Positions 21,561-34,064 of a DNA stretch of 64,000 bases are shown here, one piece after another. The notes under the pieces were generated by a model. The model had not been told where the DNA came from, searched no databases, and saw nothing but the letters and a program-made list of their open reading frames with translations. Source of the stretch: Sipunculus nudus (lineage: Eukaryota > Annelida > Sipuncula > Golfingiida > Sipunculidae); assembly GCA_026874595.1 (NCBI GenBank), contig CM049319.1, positions 21,439,601-21,503,600 on the forward strand, read 5' to 3'. How positions within the stretch are numbered: the stretch's first letter is position 1; the number at the start of each line of letters is the position of its first letter. The position numbers and the translations under genes were made by a program.

Positions 21561-21646
21561 AAAATATAACTCAGGTAAAAAAATATATAAATAAATAAAT
21601 TATTGCTTTACGGACTCTTGGGACCAGATACTAGAATGGCGTGTTA

Positions 21647-22444
21647 AGTAGGGCTCACACATCGCCGGTGTTGTCCCCGATGTTGTCCCGATGTGACATC
21701 GGGCTAACATCGGGAAACATCTGGGCAACACCGGGAAACATCTGGACAACATCAAGACACATCTGGGCAACACCGGGGAGCTTGAAAAGATCGGGGTGAC
21801 ATCGGGAGATTTTTGAACATGTTCAAAATTTGTCAAGATCGGGCCAACATCGGGAAACATCTGGGCAACATCGGGAAACATCTGGGCAACACCGGGACAC
21901 ATCTGGGCAAAAATCCTTTCTGGTCCTCCCGGGCCAGCTTTTGCAGCAGCTGGTCATACTGGCCAAAGAGGGGTCTGCGTAGGAGCCAGTCATGGGCCCA
22001 ACAGGAGCGAATAGTCTTCTTTCTAAGGACTGTCTCCTCTGTATTCTTCTTTCTTTCTTTGATGGCTTGTCTTCTGTCCTCGCTTTCAAGCTCGTCTAAG
22101 AGCAAGGCAGCCCCTGCTAAAGCCACCTGAAGCCTTAAAACACGCCTGCGTCTCTGCTGGTATTGCCAGAACATAGTGTACGAAGCCATTTCACTGAATG
22201 TGAACACGCTTTTAGAAAATTACAGCAACTGCGCAGTAGAAGGACCGGAGCCACACACACTTCCGGTTCTTCTTTCAAGATCGGGGTAACACCGGGAGAC
22301 ACCGGGGCGACACCGGGACAACATCTGGACAACACCGGGACAACATCTGGACAACACCGGGACAACATCTGGACAACACCGGGACAACATCGAGACAACA
22401 TCGGGACAACATCGGGAGAACACCGGCGATGTGTGAACAGGCCT
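21647..22444 (-). mobile_element. Non-autonomous PIF/Harbinger-type element, 798 bp
   Basis: TTA at 21644-21646 and 22445-22447 fits the 3-bp Harbinger target duplication. The ends are inverted repeats sharing CACACATCGCCGGTGTT and continuing into GATGTTGTCCCGATGT over about 40 bp. Between them are two clusters of a roughly 20-bp repeat (ACATCTGGACAACACCGGGA type) at 21700-21905 and 22280-22430, surrounding a transposase fragment. No DDE catalytic domain is present. Confidence 0.85.
21911..22189 (-). pseudogene. N-terminal fragment of a Harbinger-type transposase
   Basis: From MASYTMFWQYQQRRRR to about LAREDQKGF the frame is open (about 93 aa). It contains CWAHDWLLRRPLFGQYDQLL, which matches the conserved N-terminal block of HARBI1-like transposases (an R-x-W-v-r-p-W-L-x-R-R-x-x-x-G-x-Y type pattern). 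The frame then runs into the CCCGGTGTTG repeat array, so the catalytic part is missing. It may be a first exon kept inside a deletion derivative. Whether the short product is made is unknown. Confidence 0.75.
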
Positions 22445-22447
22445 TTA

Positions 22448-24324
22448 GGGCGATTTAGTTATTTTCCTTTTTATTGTTCGAGAAACGACATAGCATGACC
22501 TTATAATTCACACACATAAGCTGTTTATTTCCCTCAGGTTATTAACACTGGAAAATATCTACATTATATTTTTGCCTGTTGGTTTATTTATATGTATAAT
22601 GTTAATTATGAAATGTTACCTATAATTGTATCTGAATTATTTTGCAAAAACGAGATGTACATCATTACAGAACAAGAGAAATGAATGTTTTACCATGTGG
22701 CAGTATGTAAAATTTCAGCCTACAGTAAAACTTTACAATTTAAAGGGGTTGGAATTTGGAACAATATTATTAAAGAAATTGATTTGTTAAATTGATCCTT
22801 GTTGTGCAATATAAACATTTAAGCGTCGTCTGAAGGAATTTTCCTTCTCCATTTTTGGATCATATCAATTATATTTAAATTCATTTTTTACAATTATATT
22901 TGTTATATATTTTGTTTTCTATAGTTTGAAAAGTTTCATTTTAGTTGTTTTTTTTTCATTGCACTGTGTTTGCACCATATAACCTACTACATTTAATGTT
23001 AATACTGAGAGGATCCGAGCCAGGCCTCTTTGTCACAGGTACAATTATATAAAAATGAACTGTTTCATGTATAAGAAATGTTTCAGGTAATATCATAAAC
23101 AATGACCTGATCTTCATTTACCCAGAACAAAATAAAAAATAAATTGGCGTCCTGTTTGCCGTATCATCTCATCATAAAGATTGTATTTATCTTAATTTGT
23201 ATCAGTTCTTCATAGCCATTGGTACAAAAAGTGTCGATTTTTGTCAAACCCATCTTTTTTCAAAGCAATGATTTATCATATATTCGGTCATCTTGCAAAG
23301 ATCGAAGTATCGATACATCAATATTGGCCGAGACAGTCCTCAGACATATGTAAGTTAGTTTGTTTTCTTTTTAAAGATTTAGTTTACATTTGCAGACTTA
23401 TAAAAATTATTAGTTTACATGGTTATTTTGTACATTTTGTACATAATTCATGGAGGTTGTTCCTTTCAGCCATGACAGTCACTGATGCGTTTTCAATCAA
23501 AGGTATCTCTAAAAATAAATATATATATATGATTTCGACTTAAAAACAAGAAGGATATCATACCTATACATGGCTATATACCATCTAAGATGTTAACGTA
23601 AATTGTTCGTCATGATATCAGGCAAGATTTTATTTAGGAAAGTCCAATTTTTTCTTCAAAACTGTACTGCAAATACTACACGTGTAGGCCTTATTTTGAC
23701 ATGGCCTTGGAAAAAAAGCTGTGTATATTACAAGGGACAATGCTTATTTCCCATTAGAAATCTGTTCTCGTTTTTCAAATGAATGAAACATATTAATTCT
23801 CCCTTCTTCCAATATTTCCATATGAGATCAAAGGGAAACTTTGGGTCCTTGGGCCCCTATTTTCCAGTATGAGCAGATACTGGCTTACTGGACATGTTGA
23901 TGTTCAAAGCAAAATTAAAAGTTAAAAAAAGTCCCTTAAATGAGTTGTTATTGCTCCATGTGTAAATGGATATTAATTTTTTTGTAAAGTGAAAAGACAA
24001 TTGGTGATGAAACATAATAGGACTGAAACTGGCAAAATAATATCTGCATCATCAGGGGCGAAATTTCCATTAGCAAGGTAGGGGACGCGGAATTAACCCC
24101 CCCCCCCCCCCCCCCCTTCACATAGGCTGTTAAGTTGCAACGATGTATAACATACACACACACACACACACAAATGGTACAGAAAAATGGTACACACATC
24201 CAACACTGCGCCCAAGTTAATTCTTCATCTGTGATTACTTTAAAATAGATACCATCATATTATTATTAAGTTGGGTTTATAGGATATACAAACCAGACAA
24301 AATGCATTTTCAGTTAAAGAATAT
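22448..24324. other. Unexplained AT-rich stretch
   Basis: No gene recognised. 20 C at 24097-24116 and a (CA)n tract at about 24154-24171. Confidence 0.5.
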
Positions 24325-24330
24325 TTTAAT
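24325..24330 (-). terminator. Possible polyadenylation signal of gene B (ATTAAA)
   Basis: ATTAAA on the minus strand about 125 bases past the stop codon, in a block shared with the region 3' of gene A (followed in both by ATATT and a later AAATGCATT). Confidence 0.4.
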
Positions 24331-24453
24331 GATTTTTTTTTATATTTAGACATAGAATACAAGGGTTATAATTATTATTTAATTTCTTTTCACAATATAT
24401 TTGATATTTTATATTTGATTTAAAAAAAAGATTAAAAGATAAAGCTAATTTAC

Positions 24454-25411
24454 TTATAACTCTGTGTCGAAAAAACAACAGATGCAGTCGTGTATGTTTG
24501 AATGTATGATTTTGTATTTGTTATGTCGTGCTGTGTCAATAATGTCACTGTTGTCATCTGTGTATGAACTTAAGCTGTTTGATAAATCATATAAAGAAAT
24601 AGTGTTAATGTTTATTGTGTTTACACTAATTAAGTCAGTATTAAAAGAATTAAAACTAAAATTATTGGAATAAGTGTTGTATGTGTCCATGTAAGTGTCC
24701 GTGTTGACTGTCCAAATGCTTGTGTTTGCTGAAATGAGGCTGAGTGTGTCTTCTTGTTTTCTTGTTATGAGTAGTTGTTCTGTTATCTTCTTGTTTGTGG
24801 TTTTCTCCTGTTTCTTCTCTTGTTTGTTTTGTGTTTTCTTGAGTTGCTTCTTTTGGTTTTTCTTGCACTGTTTCTGTTTTGTTGTCTTGTCTCCATTCTT
24901 TGTGCGTTTGTTCATTTTTGCTTTGGGTTTCTTGTCGGATTTGAGTTTTTGTGCTGATAATACTGAAAATAAAATAAAGAATTATACAATAATAATGCAC
25001 AAAGAGAATTTATTCATTAAATAATATTTGAGTGATGATAAAGTAAGTGATCAAGTTATTAAAGCGATATATGTCATAATTAATCAAAATTTGTGTTTAT
25101 CTCAGGAAATTTGAATTGTATTCAGATTCATGTGTTTCAGGGAGTACTAAATCCTTGATAATCTGCTTTTGCAAAAGATGTTAAGAAAAGAACAGTTACA
25201 AAATGGATATTTCTTCGCTAGTTTAATTATGGAATTGTAATACTTCATTAATGATTTAGATTGCAGGATTCAACCCTCTTTCTGATAATCATGATATAAA
25301 TCCTTCTGTACAGATAGTTAAGCTTCAAGAAATGGTTCATTAACAGTACTTACGTGTGATTTTCGCCAGCCAATTGACGACTCCGGAGAAGAAAGTTGTC
25401 ACTTTTGCCAT
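24454..25411 (-). CDS. Gene B: paralogue of gene A, Lys-rich/Ser-rich protein with a CCFFDTEL C-terminus, 188 aa
   Basis: Coding exons are 25411-25354 (58 nt, starting exactly at the ATG after TTACAG, donor GTAAGT) and 24962-24454 (509 nt, acceptor TTTTCAG). Together they give a 567-nt uninterrupted frame. The N-terminus MAKVTTFFSGVVNWLAKITL, then LSAQ, aligns residue for residue with gene A, including Lys3, Trp14 and Lys17. The basic block follows (KKNQKKQLKKTQNKQE is identical in both), then TTNKKITEQLLITRK, SIWTVNTDT, NNFSFNSFNTDLIS, and the end CICCFFDTEL. Gene B has extra residues around YMDTYNTY. Differences between the copies are mostly substitutions and whole-codon indels without stops, which suggests both have been kept as coding. 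Function is unknown; secretion or membrane association is inferred only from the N-terminus. Confidence 0.75.
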
Positions 25412-26186
25412 CTGTAACGAAAATAAAAATAAAAATATACGAATCGTATTACAAGACATTAACTTATCTAATAGTTATTTAGTGTTTAATGTTAGGTTTA
25501 CCAGATGGAACTTTTGGTAAATTTCGCGAAATTAATCCATCAATCAGTATTAATTTAAATTAATCTAAATCCTCAAATACAGTGTAACATTCATGCACCA
25601 TGTCCGAGATTCATTTGAATTAATATAGCCAAATATAGAGAAAGCAAATGAAATATCAATAATAAATTCACTTTCATTTTCCATATACAGTATATACATA
25701 TAATATCATTATAGTGATAAAATAAGCTGTTAAGGGGGGGGGGGGGGCATCTTTTCACTTAGGATGTCTTCCGACGTGGTATTCTGTAATTTGTTGCATT
25801 GATTATCAAAGTTGGGAAAATTGTTAACTTTTTATACTCAGTTTAATAATGCTTTTATGCAGTATTAAGACAAGAGGCAAGAATCCCCCCCCCCCGCCCC
25901 CCAACATACACACTTTTTCCAGTGTTAGAAACTTTTTCTCGGCCCATGGGTTATTCCTATATAGGCTTTAATTATATACTACTATACGTGCTATTTTTAC
26001 AGTATACTTAGGTATAAATTATCATTTATGGTTTACTATGCTTTACAAAAATTCGGTCTTAACTAAATTGAATAACTATAAGTATAACCGTTATACTTTA
26101 TATTATATATAGTATAACTATAAGCATAATTTAACTTATAAACACTTGTTAAACTTAACTAATTCAGCCTGAAAACCAGAACTTAC

Positions 26187-26250
26187 CGTTGTGTAGGTCG
26201 TGTGTACTTCCTTGACGTCTTGATCGTTTGATAATTCTCGTGCAAATGAC
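26187..26250 (-). other. Gene B non-coding first exon (5' UTR)
   Basis: Ends CACAACG before donor GTAAGT, as in gene A, and contains no ATG. The 5' limit is inferred from TATA spacing. The intron between this exon and the ATG exon (25412-26186) contains 14 G (25734-25747) and a C-rich run (about 25885-25902). Confidence 0.65.
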
Positions 26251-26270
26251 GTGAATCATTAGTAACCGGG

Positions 26271-26278
26271 TTTATATA
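26271..26278 (-). promoter_or_regulatory. TATA box of gene B
   Basis: TATATAAA in the context GGTATATAAACCCGGTTACTA, matching the gene A promoter apart from one base. Confidence 0.75.
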
Positions 26279-26690
26279 CCTAAAACATTCGATATATATG
26301 ACAACCACGTTGAAATTGATATAACTTCCGGTCATATTTCTCTCTATATTTTTTTACTTGTCACTTTCAGACAATCAGCGTGCGAGTTGCGTGAATGTCG
26401 GAGTCATGACAACGATGCGTTGTCGAACATCATGTACCGGGTGACCTGACCGTCTGTTGCACTGTGTGACCTTCTGTTACAAACTGATACTTTGTAGTGC
26501 CACCAAATACTGACCTAGTTATATATGTTTATGTGTATAAGCATTACCAGCAGAATCAGACCAAAGCATTTATGAAGAGATTAATGTGTGCAACAAAATG
26601 AAGTATGTGTCCTCTGAATAAGGATTATCTATCTTACTATGACATTATTTAAACATCTTTTTTTTTCAGATGCCACAAAGACGTGTATAT
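26279..26690 (-). promoter_or_regulatory. Conserved upstream block of gene B
   Basis: Aligns with 8723-9145 with few gaps (GAACATCATGTACCGGGTGA, TACTTTGTAGTGCCACCAAA). Similarity ends near 26690, at an A/T-rich simple sequence. Confidence 0.6.
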
Positions 26691-28150
26691 ATATATGTGC
26701 ATAATTGTGATTTCGTCACATCGAAGGAACAGGGTAACTTACCTCCTGTTTTCTTTATTGAAATTAAAAATGACTGATACAAATATATATTTTTTTCTCA
26801 GTGACTGGTTTATGACGGATTATTCCGGCCACTTTTTGCCAGACAGGAAAAACCGGTATATAATGTGAGGATGCTATAGCCCCAGTTAATAAGGTCCGGT
26901 CGGAAAATAATAGTGGCATCAAAAATCTGTGATAATGTCAAGGATTTCGACTGATTCTTCTCCGGTAACGAACAAAGGAAAAATTTTTTTTTTTTTGCAA
27001 AGCAGTCGTCACTTAAATTGATCTGTCATATAATCCGGATATAATATATTTTTTTGAGAGGGTGGATGCGCGGCCTGATTCTCGTATATATTAATTATTA
27101 TTATTATAAGTTATTACAATCCTTTATTATTGGTTATTATTTAGAGAACAAGCTTTAGAACAGGTCCGACCGACTTCGTCGCGGATCCAGAGGGGGAGCT
27201 TTGCCCCCCCCCCCCCACACACACAAGATTGAAACATTGTTATAATTTTGTATCAGAGAAGATTTTCTTACACTATTTCCAGTTGCCGTAATACAAATAT
27301 CAGCATTTAACTGAAAAACAAAAGTTGAAACCCCAAGAAATCGTTGAAATCGAGAAACGCATGTATACACCAGTATCACTATCAGACATCTTTTAATTCT
27401 CCCACCATTAGGAGAGAGGACCACTAGAATGGTCCGCGTCTGTCAGTCCGGCCGTCCTTTCGTCCGTCTGTCCTTCAATCCAACTGTCCGTCCCGCACCA
27501 TCACTGATGCCACACTTTTATAGTTAAACATATGGCAGGGGACCATTGTGGCCCAAGGTCCTTGTTGTATTTTTAAATAAATAGTTGGGCATTTTCCAAC
27601 ATTGGTTATAGACGTTAAAAATGTTGATCTACATAATCTATCAACCGTGGCTCCCTCAAGCATTTCTCATGCAATATTCTAGCTGTCCTTGGGCTTGGAC
27701 ATCCTGCTTGTGAACATGGTTAAGCGTTAAATAAAAAGCAAGCCTTATTCAGCTCTCTTTATCCTAGGAATAAAGTAATACATTTTAAAATTCAGACGTA
27801 TATAAAAAAGGGATCTGACGTTTCAACGTATAAAAGCAAGTTATAGACTAATAAAGCAGCTGTACACATGGAAAAGTAATTTAAGCTATATACCAGTTTT
27901 TTATTGATTCAAGTACAACTACAAATACAAACAATGCAAACTTCATTACAAATATGCATCCCTGCACAAATAACAACAGTTGCATAACAATACACATACA
28001 TGGGCATGTTACATGTCACATCAACATAACATAACACAAATACACAGTACATGAATATAGAAATAACATTAATATTATTTAATTTACATTAGTAATCTGA
28101 ATTAGATTCAGTGTTTGTTAAATTCTACATGTAAATTTAAGTTTTGATAA
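26691..28150. other. Unexplained stretch
   Basis: No gene recognised. Contains poly(T) near 26985, a C run at about 27204-27216, and a GTCCG(T/G)CTGTCC-rich patch at 27436-27490. Confidence 0.5.
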
Positions 28151-28160
28151 CAATATTTTA

Positions 28161-28161
<1 letters not shown>

Positions 28162-28200
<39 letters not shown>
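28162..28200. repeat. (GA)n microsatellite
   Basis: About 19 GA units, near the 3' end of the LINE on the minus strand. Confidence 0.95.
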
Positions 28201-28203
<3 letters not shown>

Positions 28204-28379
28204 AAGGTAAAAGAGAAATCAATATAGAGCTAGAGAAGGGCAGGAATGGGAAGAGGAGAGGTAGTTTCCCATAAACAGTTGGTATATATAAAAAGTTATT
28301 CCTCAAAGATATCACACATCTGCTTCCACTTTTGATTGTGTAAATAAAATATACCTTTCTGTTTTGCAATGTTTCTCTC

Positions 28380-31300
28380 TATTTTATAAAACTGGTCAAT
28401 AAAGTTTTTTAAACCTGAAAAAAAATCAACTTTTCTTCTTTACACTTACAAACATAGATATACCTCTTAAACAAGAGAATAAGTATACATCTAATAAATC
28501 ATCATTTGAATTGTTAAACATAACTGCATTTACATCCAAGTGCTTACTAGTATTTAATATTGTTTATGTGATATAACCAGTTCTTAAATTCAGATCTTTA
28601 TGCTTGTACCTTTTCACATTCATAAAATAAGTGGACAAGTGTCTCTTTCTCCTTTTTACAGAGAGAGCATATCACTATCTCTTTTACCTAATATATGCAG
28701 TAGTGGATTGAGAGGTATACACCTATGAAGAAGCTTAAATTAAAATATCCTGGGTTTTTCTGAAATAGTATTTTTTTCATTATTCCTTTCAATATTGTTT
28801 CTCCATTTTCTGTTCCTAAATATTGGTTCCTTTTAAAATAGATTTATATGGGTCTGTATGGATTTTGGATACAATTTCATTATACACAGTTTTGGTCACT
28901 TTTTTATTTTTCATGATTTTTTTCTGATTTGCTATCGCATTTGGTAAATGGTGGAGATCCTGTTTTTATTGTTCTCTTCCAGCTAGCTAGAATAGCTGCA
29001 ATGATGCTGGTATAATGTTAGAAGCTTATGTTTTATTTACTTTTATCTAAAAATTCTTTATATGTCAGAAAGGAGAATTTATTATTAGTGCATTTAACAA
29101 AATCATTTATTATACTGACCCCGATGTTCTGTAAATTCTTGTTTGTTAAAATTTCTTAATTGCAAGTCTTACTAAAGTAATTAGCATCTGAATATTTAAG
29201 ATTATAACCAAATAAGGATGAGCCAATCCCTCTAAATTGATGATTTACTATGTGTCTCAATCCTTCCTTTTTTGGATCTTATAAGTAGCGCCTAACCCAG
29301 GATATCTTTAATGAATCAATTTTTGTGCGTAGGTGCACCATGTTAATTTCCCCTTGGTCTAAAGGAGCTATCATATTAGATCTTTTTATTTTGTCTCGTC
29401 CATTCCAAAGGAATTTGTACAGCGATTGTTCAACTTCCTTTTCATAAGACTGTGGTGGGCTAGGTAAGACTTGCAGTGCAAATATTAATAGTGATAAAAT
29501 ATGTGACTTTATTATACAAATCTTTCCTGGGAATGTGATGTTCCTATGTTGCCATTTCTTGATGCATAATATTATTTTACTTAATATTTCTTGGTAATTT
29601 ATATTTCTCATTATTCTCCAATCAGGGTGAATTAATATTCCAAAGATTTTTATTGGACCTGTACTTATATGTAATCCTAAAGATTTTAGGTTTTCTTGGT
29701 TTTCTGTCTGGTCTATTAATGGCAATGCTGATGTTTTTTTAATATCAACTTTTAGACCAGTAAAACTTTAGATCATTTATAGCCTAACCTACCGAGGCTT
29801 CTCCAGTCAGGACCAGTGCTGTTTTGTCGGCATACTGCATAATTTTATGATCAGTACCTCCAATTAGGACCCCTTTGATATTTGTATTGTTATTAATTTT
29901 AGCGGCTAAAATTTCGGTAGCAATAATGAATAAATACGGTGACGGAGGACACCCTTGGCTTACACCTCTGCTAATAGTAAAAAATTTGGATGCCAAAACT
30001 CTGTTCACGATACATCTTTGGATATTTGTATACAAAATATTTACCCATTTTCTGAAATATGGACCAAACTTATAAAATTTTAAAGTATGCTGTATATGAG
30101 GCCATTCCAAAAAATCAAATGTTTTTTCAAAGTCAACGGTGATAAGATAACTTTTTATTTTGTGCTTTCTGATAAGATATATTAAATCTGATAATTTTAT
30201 TATATTTTCACCTATATATCTATTTTTAATAAATCCAGTGTGGTCTGGATGAATAATTGATGGAAGAACCTTCTTTAACCTAGCTGCTAATGTTTTTGCA
30301 AGTATTTTATAATCTGTATTCAAAAGAAACAATGGTCGCCAGTTTTTAAGTAAAAGAGGGTTCTTTCCTTTTTGGGGGATGAGCCGAATGATACGCTGCC
30401 GCATAGTTAATGGTAAGAAACCTTTACTCTAGGAATAATTTATAGCGTTAATAAAATATTCTTTCAAATCAGCCCAAAATACTTTATAAAATTCTGCTGG
30501 AAAACCATCAGGTCCAGGACTTTTGTTTGCTTTTAGAGATTTAAGAGTATTATATAATTCTTTACCTAATATATTACTTTCACACTTTTCTTTCTTATCC
30601 ACTGAAAGTTTGTCAACATATTCATGCAATAAGGACCCATGCTTATATTTATCTTTATCTTCTAAGTCAGAGGCTGTATATAAAGTTTTATAGAATTCTA
30701 ACAGTTCTTTAAGAATTTCTTGAGTGTCATCTATTACAGTGCCATTTTTACTTTTCAGTCTAAGGATTGATTTATTTTCAAAGTTCCTTTTTTTCTAAAT
30801 TTAAAAAAATATTTTGTTGGTTTAATACCTTCTAAATGACATCTAGTTCTGCATCTTATAACTGCCCCCATGGTTTGTTCTTCAATAAACTGTTTATGTT
30901 TGTTAACTGCTTCATTCCATTTAAGTTTATCTTCATAATGACCGTTTCATTGAACTTCTTTTGTAATTTGTATATATATCCTTTTCTAAAGTTCCCTTCT
31001 TTTTAGTTGCTCTCTTTTTGTTTGCTAAGTAGGAGATAGTTCTACCTCTAATCAGACATTTTAAAATTTCCCATAGAAGGGCAGAGTTTGCATGGCTATT
31101 GTTTCTGATTGTATCCTTAATACTTTCTTTGATGGTAGTTAAATATTCTTTGTCATCTAGTAAAGAACAATTGAACTTCCAGTAACCTGGACCACGTTTA
31201 AACTCAGACAATTTTATTTTTATATATACTAAGGAATGATCAGTCTTATAACCTGCTTCAATTCCTGAGCTTTGAATAAAGTTACAAAAACCATCACTAA

Positions 31301-31930
31301 TAAGAAAATAATCTTACCTGCAGAAAAACAGGTTTGGGTTGTGACCTGTGCCAAGTATATTCATGTGTTTGTGGATGCTGTGATCTCCAAATATCTGTTA
31401 AATTACAAAGGTTCATCCACCCAAGTAAAGTTTTCCTGGTTTTATCATGACTGAATTCATTTCCACCTCTTTTGTCAATTGTAGGGTCCATAATAACATA
31501 AGAAAATCACCTGTAATCACTAAGTTAACTACATCTAAATTTATCAATATATTTACTAGATTTAAAAAGAAATCTGGATCATCCTTGTTAGGTCCATATA
31601 CATTTACTAATGTCAAAATATGCACTCCCATTATAACTTTAATACTCAAGTAACGTCCATGTTTATCTTGTTTAGTTTCTATTACTTTTACATTCGCTTT
31701 ATTTTTTTATTAAGGTGCAAACACCTCTAGCTTTATTAGTTCCATGACTATAATAAATAAAATTTCCCCATTCTGCCTTCCATAGATTCTCATTTTCAAC
31801 AACACTGTGGGTCTCTTGCAAGAAAATAATATCAAAATTACTCTTATTCAGCCAGTGTAATACCTCTCTCCTCTTGGTATGGCAAGCCATACCTCATATT
31901 AAGCGAGGCAATGTTGCAAGTTTCAGCCAT
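28380..31930 (-). pseudogene. Decayed LINE (L1/Tx1-like) ORF2: APE endonuclease, reverse transcriptase, Cys motif
   Basis: Read on the minus strand from an ATG at 31930 (MAETCNIASLNMR), the order is as follows. APE-type endonuclease: FDIIFLQETHS near 31800, LTLVNVYGPNKDDPDFF near 31600, VITGDF near 31520, HEYTWHRSQP near 31350. Linker. Reverse transcriptase: SLKANKSPGPDGFPAEFYK near 30520, NWRPLFLLNTDYKILAK near 30330, SYLITVDFEKTFD near 30130, RGVSQGCPPSPYLFIIATEI near 29950, and the palm as MQYADKTAL near 29840, where the usual YADD is YADK. Then a C-terminal domain (IKIFGILIHPDWRIM near 29650) and a Cys motif (CSLCKKEKETLVHLF) near 28660. At least six frame breaks separate these. The second palm Asp is gone. 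It is a dead copy; the 3' limit is uncertain. Confidence 0.88.
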
Positions 31931-32860
31931 TAAAGAGTTTCTTTATCAATAATTTGTTAAATATTAAAGATACAAGCTATATACCAGTTATTCAAATAAC
32001 TGCTGGTGAGGAATACCTTAAAAAGTAGTTAGAGAATAATATTCAATCATGAGTTTTTCGTTTGCCTTTTTCAATGATGTTTAATGCACTTAAAATGTTA
32101 ATATGTAGTTTAGTCTTTATTTTATGACTGATCAATTATTTGTTATTAATTAATAAACAAAATGTTTACATCTTTGGGCACTTGTGCTCACATATCATAT
32201 ACATCTCTTTACGATACCTAAAAATAGATATTATTAATATACCCATGTCTTATTTTTATTTATAAATTGGTTGATAGAAAAAATAATGTCCAGACAATTT
32301 ATTCTATTGCTATGAATTCCCCATTCTCACTGCTTGCTCCAGAGAAGTTTTCATTTGCTGAGTTACACAAAGTACACATAATATAATTTGTCTGATTTTA
32401 AAGTCTGCATTTACGTTTAGTTTCAACTTCGTTAATGAGTTTGCAGTTGTAAACTATGTCTCGGAAAAATATTATATCGCACATCTGTACCCATTGACAA
32501 CAATTTACAAATTTTCTGGTCGTATATGAAGTTGGAAAATGCAAAAGGTATATTTTGATGTCTATAGCTGAAGAGTTATGTTTTGTTAGTTTCCAGTCTG
32601 CAGCTTATTTAATGTTAGATTGATGATACGACTTCATATTTACAAGAGATTGAATGTGCCACTGGCCATCCGGTACCTCTTTCTCTCATCCATCAATAAC
32701 AGTTATTTTTTTAAAATAATTATGTTGAAGTTTATGAATAAGAAAAGGGCAGTTTTTCATTTTTAGATAACCAAATTGTTTTATAGATATAAAGTGACTT
32801 AAATTCAAATAACGTATCCAACGATTGACCGATTATAACCTTTTGAACATCAGAAGTGTA
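31931..32860. other. Unexplained AT-rich stretch
   Basis: Possible 5' untranslated part of the LINE on the minus strand, but nothing specific is recognisable. Confidence 0.4.
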
Positions 32861-32861
32861 C

Positions 32862-32862
32862 A

Positions 32863-32919
<57 letters not shown>

Positions 32920-32999
32920 TTTATATAAGATAAATGTGTATGATATGCCTGTGCCAGTATATGTAATATATATAATATATGTATTCGTATACTGGCACA

Positions 33000-33042
<43 letters not shown>
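32862..33042. repeat. Two (AT)n tracts flanking a 13-bp inverted repeat
   Basis: (AT)n at about 32866-32912 and 33000-33040. Between them CTGTGCCAGTATA (32949-32961) and TATACTGGCACAG (32988-33000) are perfect inverted repeats around a 26-bp AT-rich loop. Confidence 0.9.
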
Positions 33043-33046
<4 letters not shown>

Positions 33047-34049
33047 ATTATGCAAAGTATCTACTAGCCCCCCCCCCCCCCCACTTGCAAAGTCCTGGAT
33101 CCCCCCCTGGACGCTGCAATGTCCCTTCGCATAAATATGTCAGATTCCTCAGGATTTAAGGTGAAATATGGAAAATGTGTCCCTGAAGAACACACCTGGC
33201 ATCGTTCTCCACAGTTCATGAACAAAAACGGACATTTCCAAGGCATTGCCACAGGGTATTGCGTAACAACATTTGCGTGTCACCACCGTTAATTTGAATG
33301 TATAGAATTATCTCGACAGGCCGACCCTGTGTGTTAAGACCTCACAGATGAAAACTACCATAAACAAGACAAGAAGAGTCAGAGAATAAGGCCAAGTAAA
33401 GGTGACTGATGTAGAAATAATCTGGTAAATGAGAATTTTTTTAGTTTATGCCGGACCCGCATTCCGTTCATGTATCTTATACCTTGCAGACCTTATTACC
33501 TGATAGGTAATTCTTTGATATATTCGTACGAATACATAAACATTTTTACCCCCCCCCCCCCCCGCACACACACACACACTTCTCAGTTTCCAGCTATAAA
33601 TTATAATTATCACTGACGATAATTTAATGGATCATGGCAAAAATATTTTTAGCAATTGCTTAAAATGGGTGAGCAATTACTATTCCTCAGTGTAACTTTG
33701 GGTACACGTACTATTTTAAATACTTTGATTTTAAATATTTTCGAAGAAGAAATCACAAGAAAAAAATGAGTCCTGCTTATTTTACCTTTAACATTAAACA
33801 TCATGTTTTTAATTTCATGTGTGATAAATAATTATATTTATAAAAATCCATGTTAGCTATTAAATATATTTGTTAGGATTCTGTAAGAATATATGTTGTT
33901 TGTTCTCGAATTACTTTTATTTATGAAGGCCTCATATATACCTTTAATCAAACATTTTAATCAGAGAATGATAATCTTTTACGCGTTAAACTCTATAATG
34001 TTCTTGTATTATTTTTACTTATGAAGGTCTCATATATACCTTTAAGCAA
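33043..34049. other. Non-coding stretch with poly(C) runs
   Basis: 15 C at 33068-33082 and 15 C at 33549-33563, the latter followed by (CA)n. No gene recognised. Confidence 0.55.
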
Positions 34050-34064
34050 ATATCACAAGGGATC

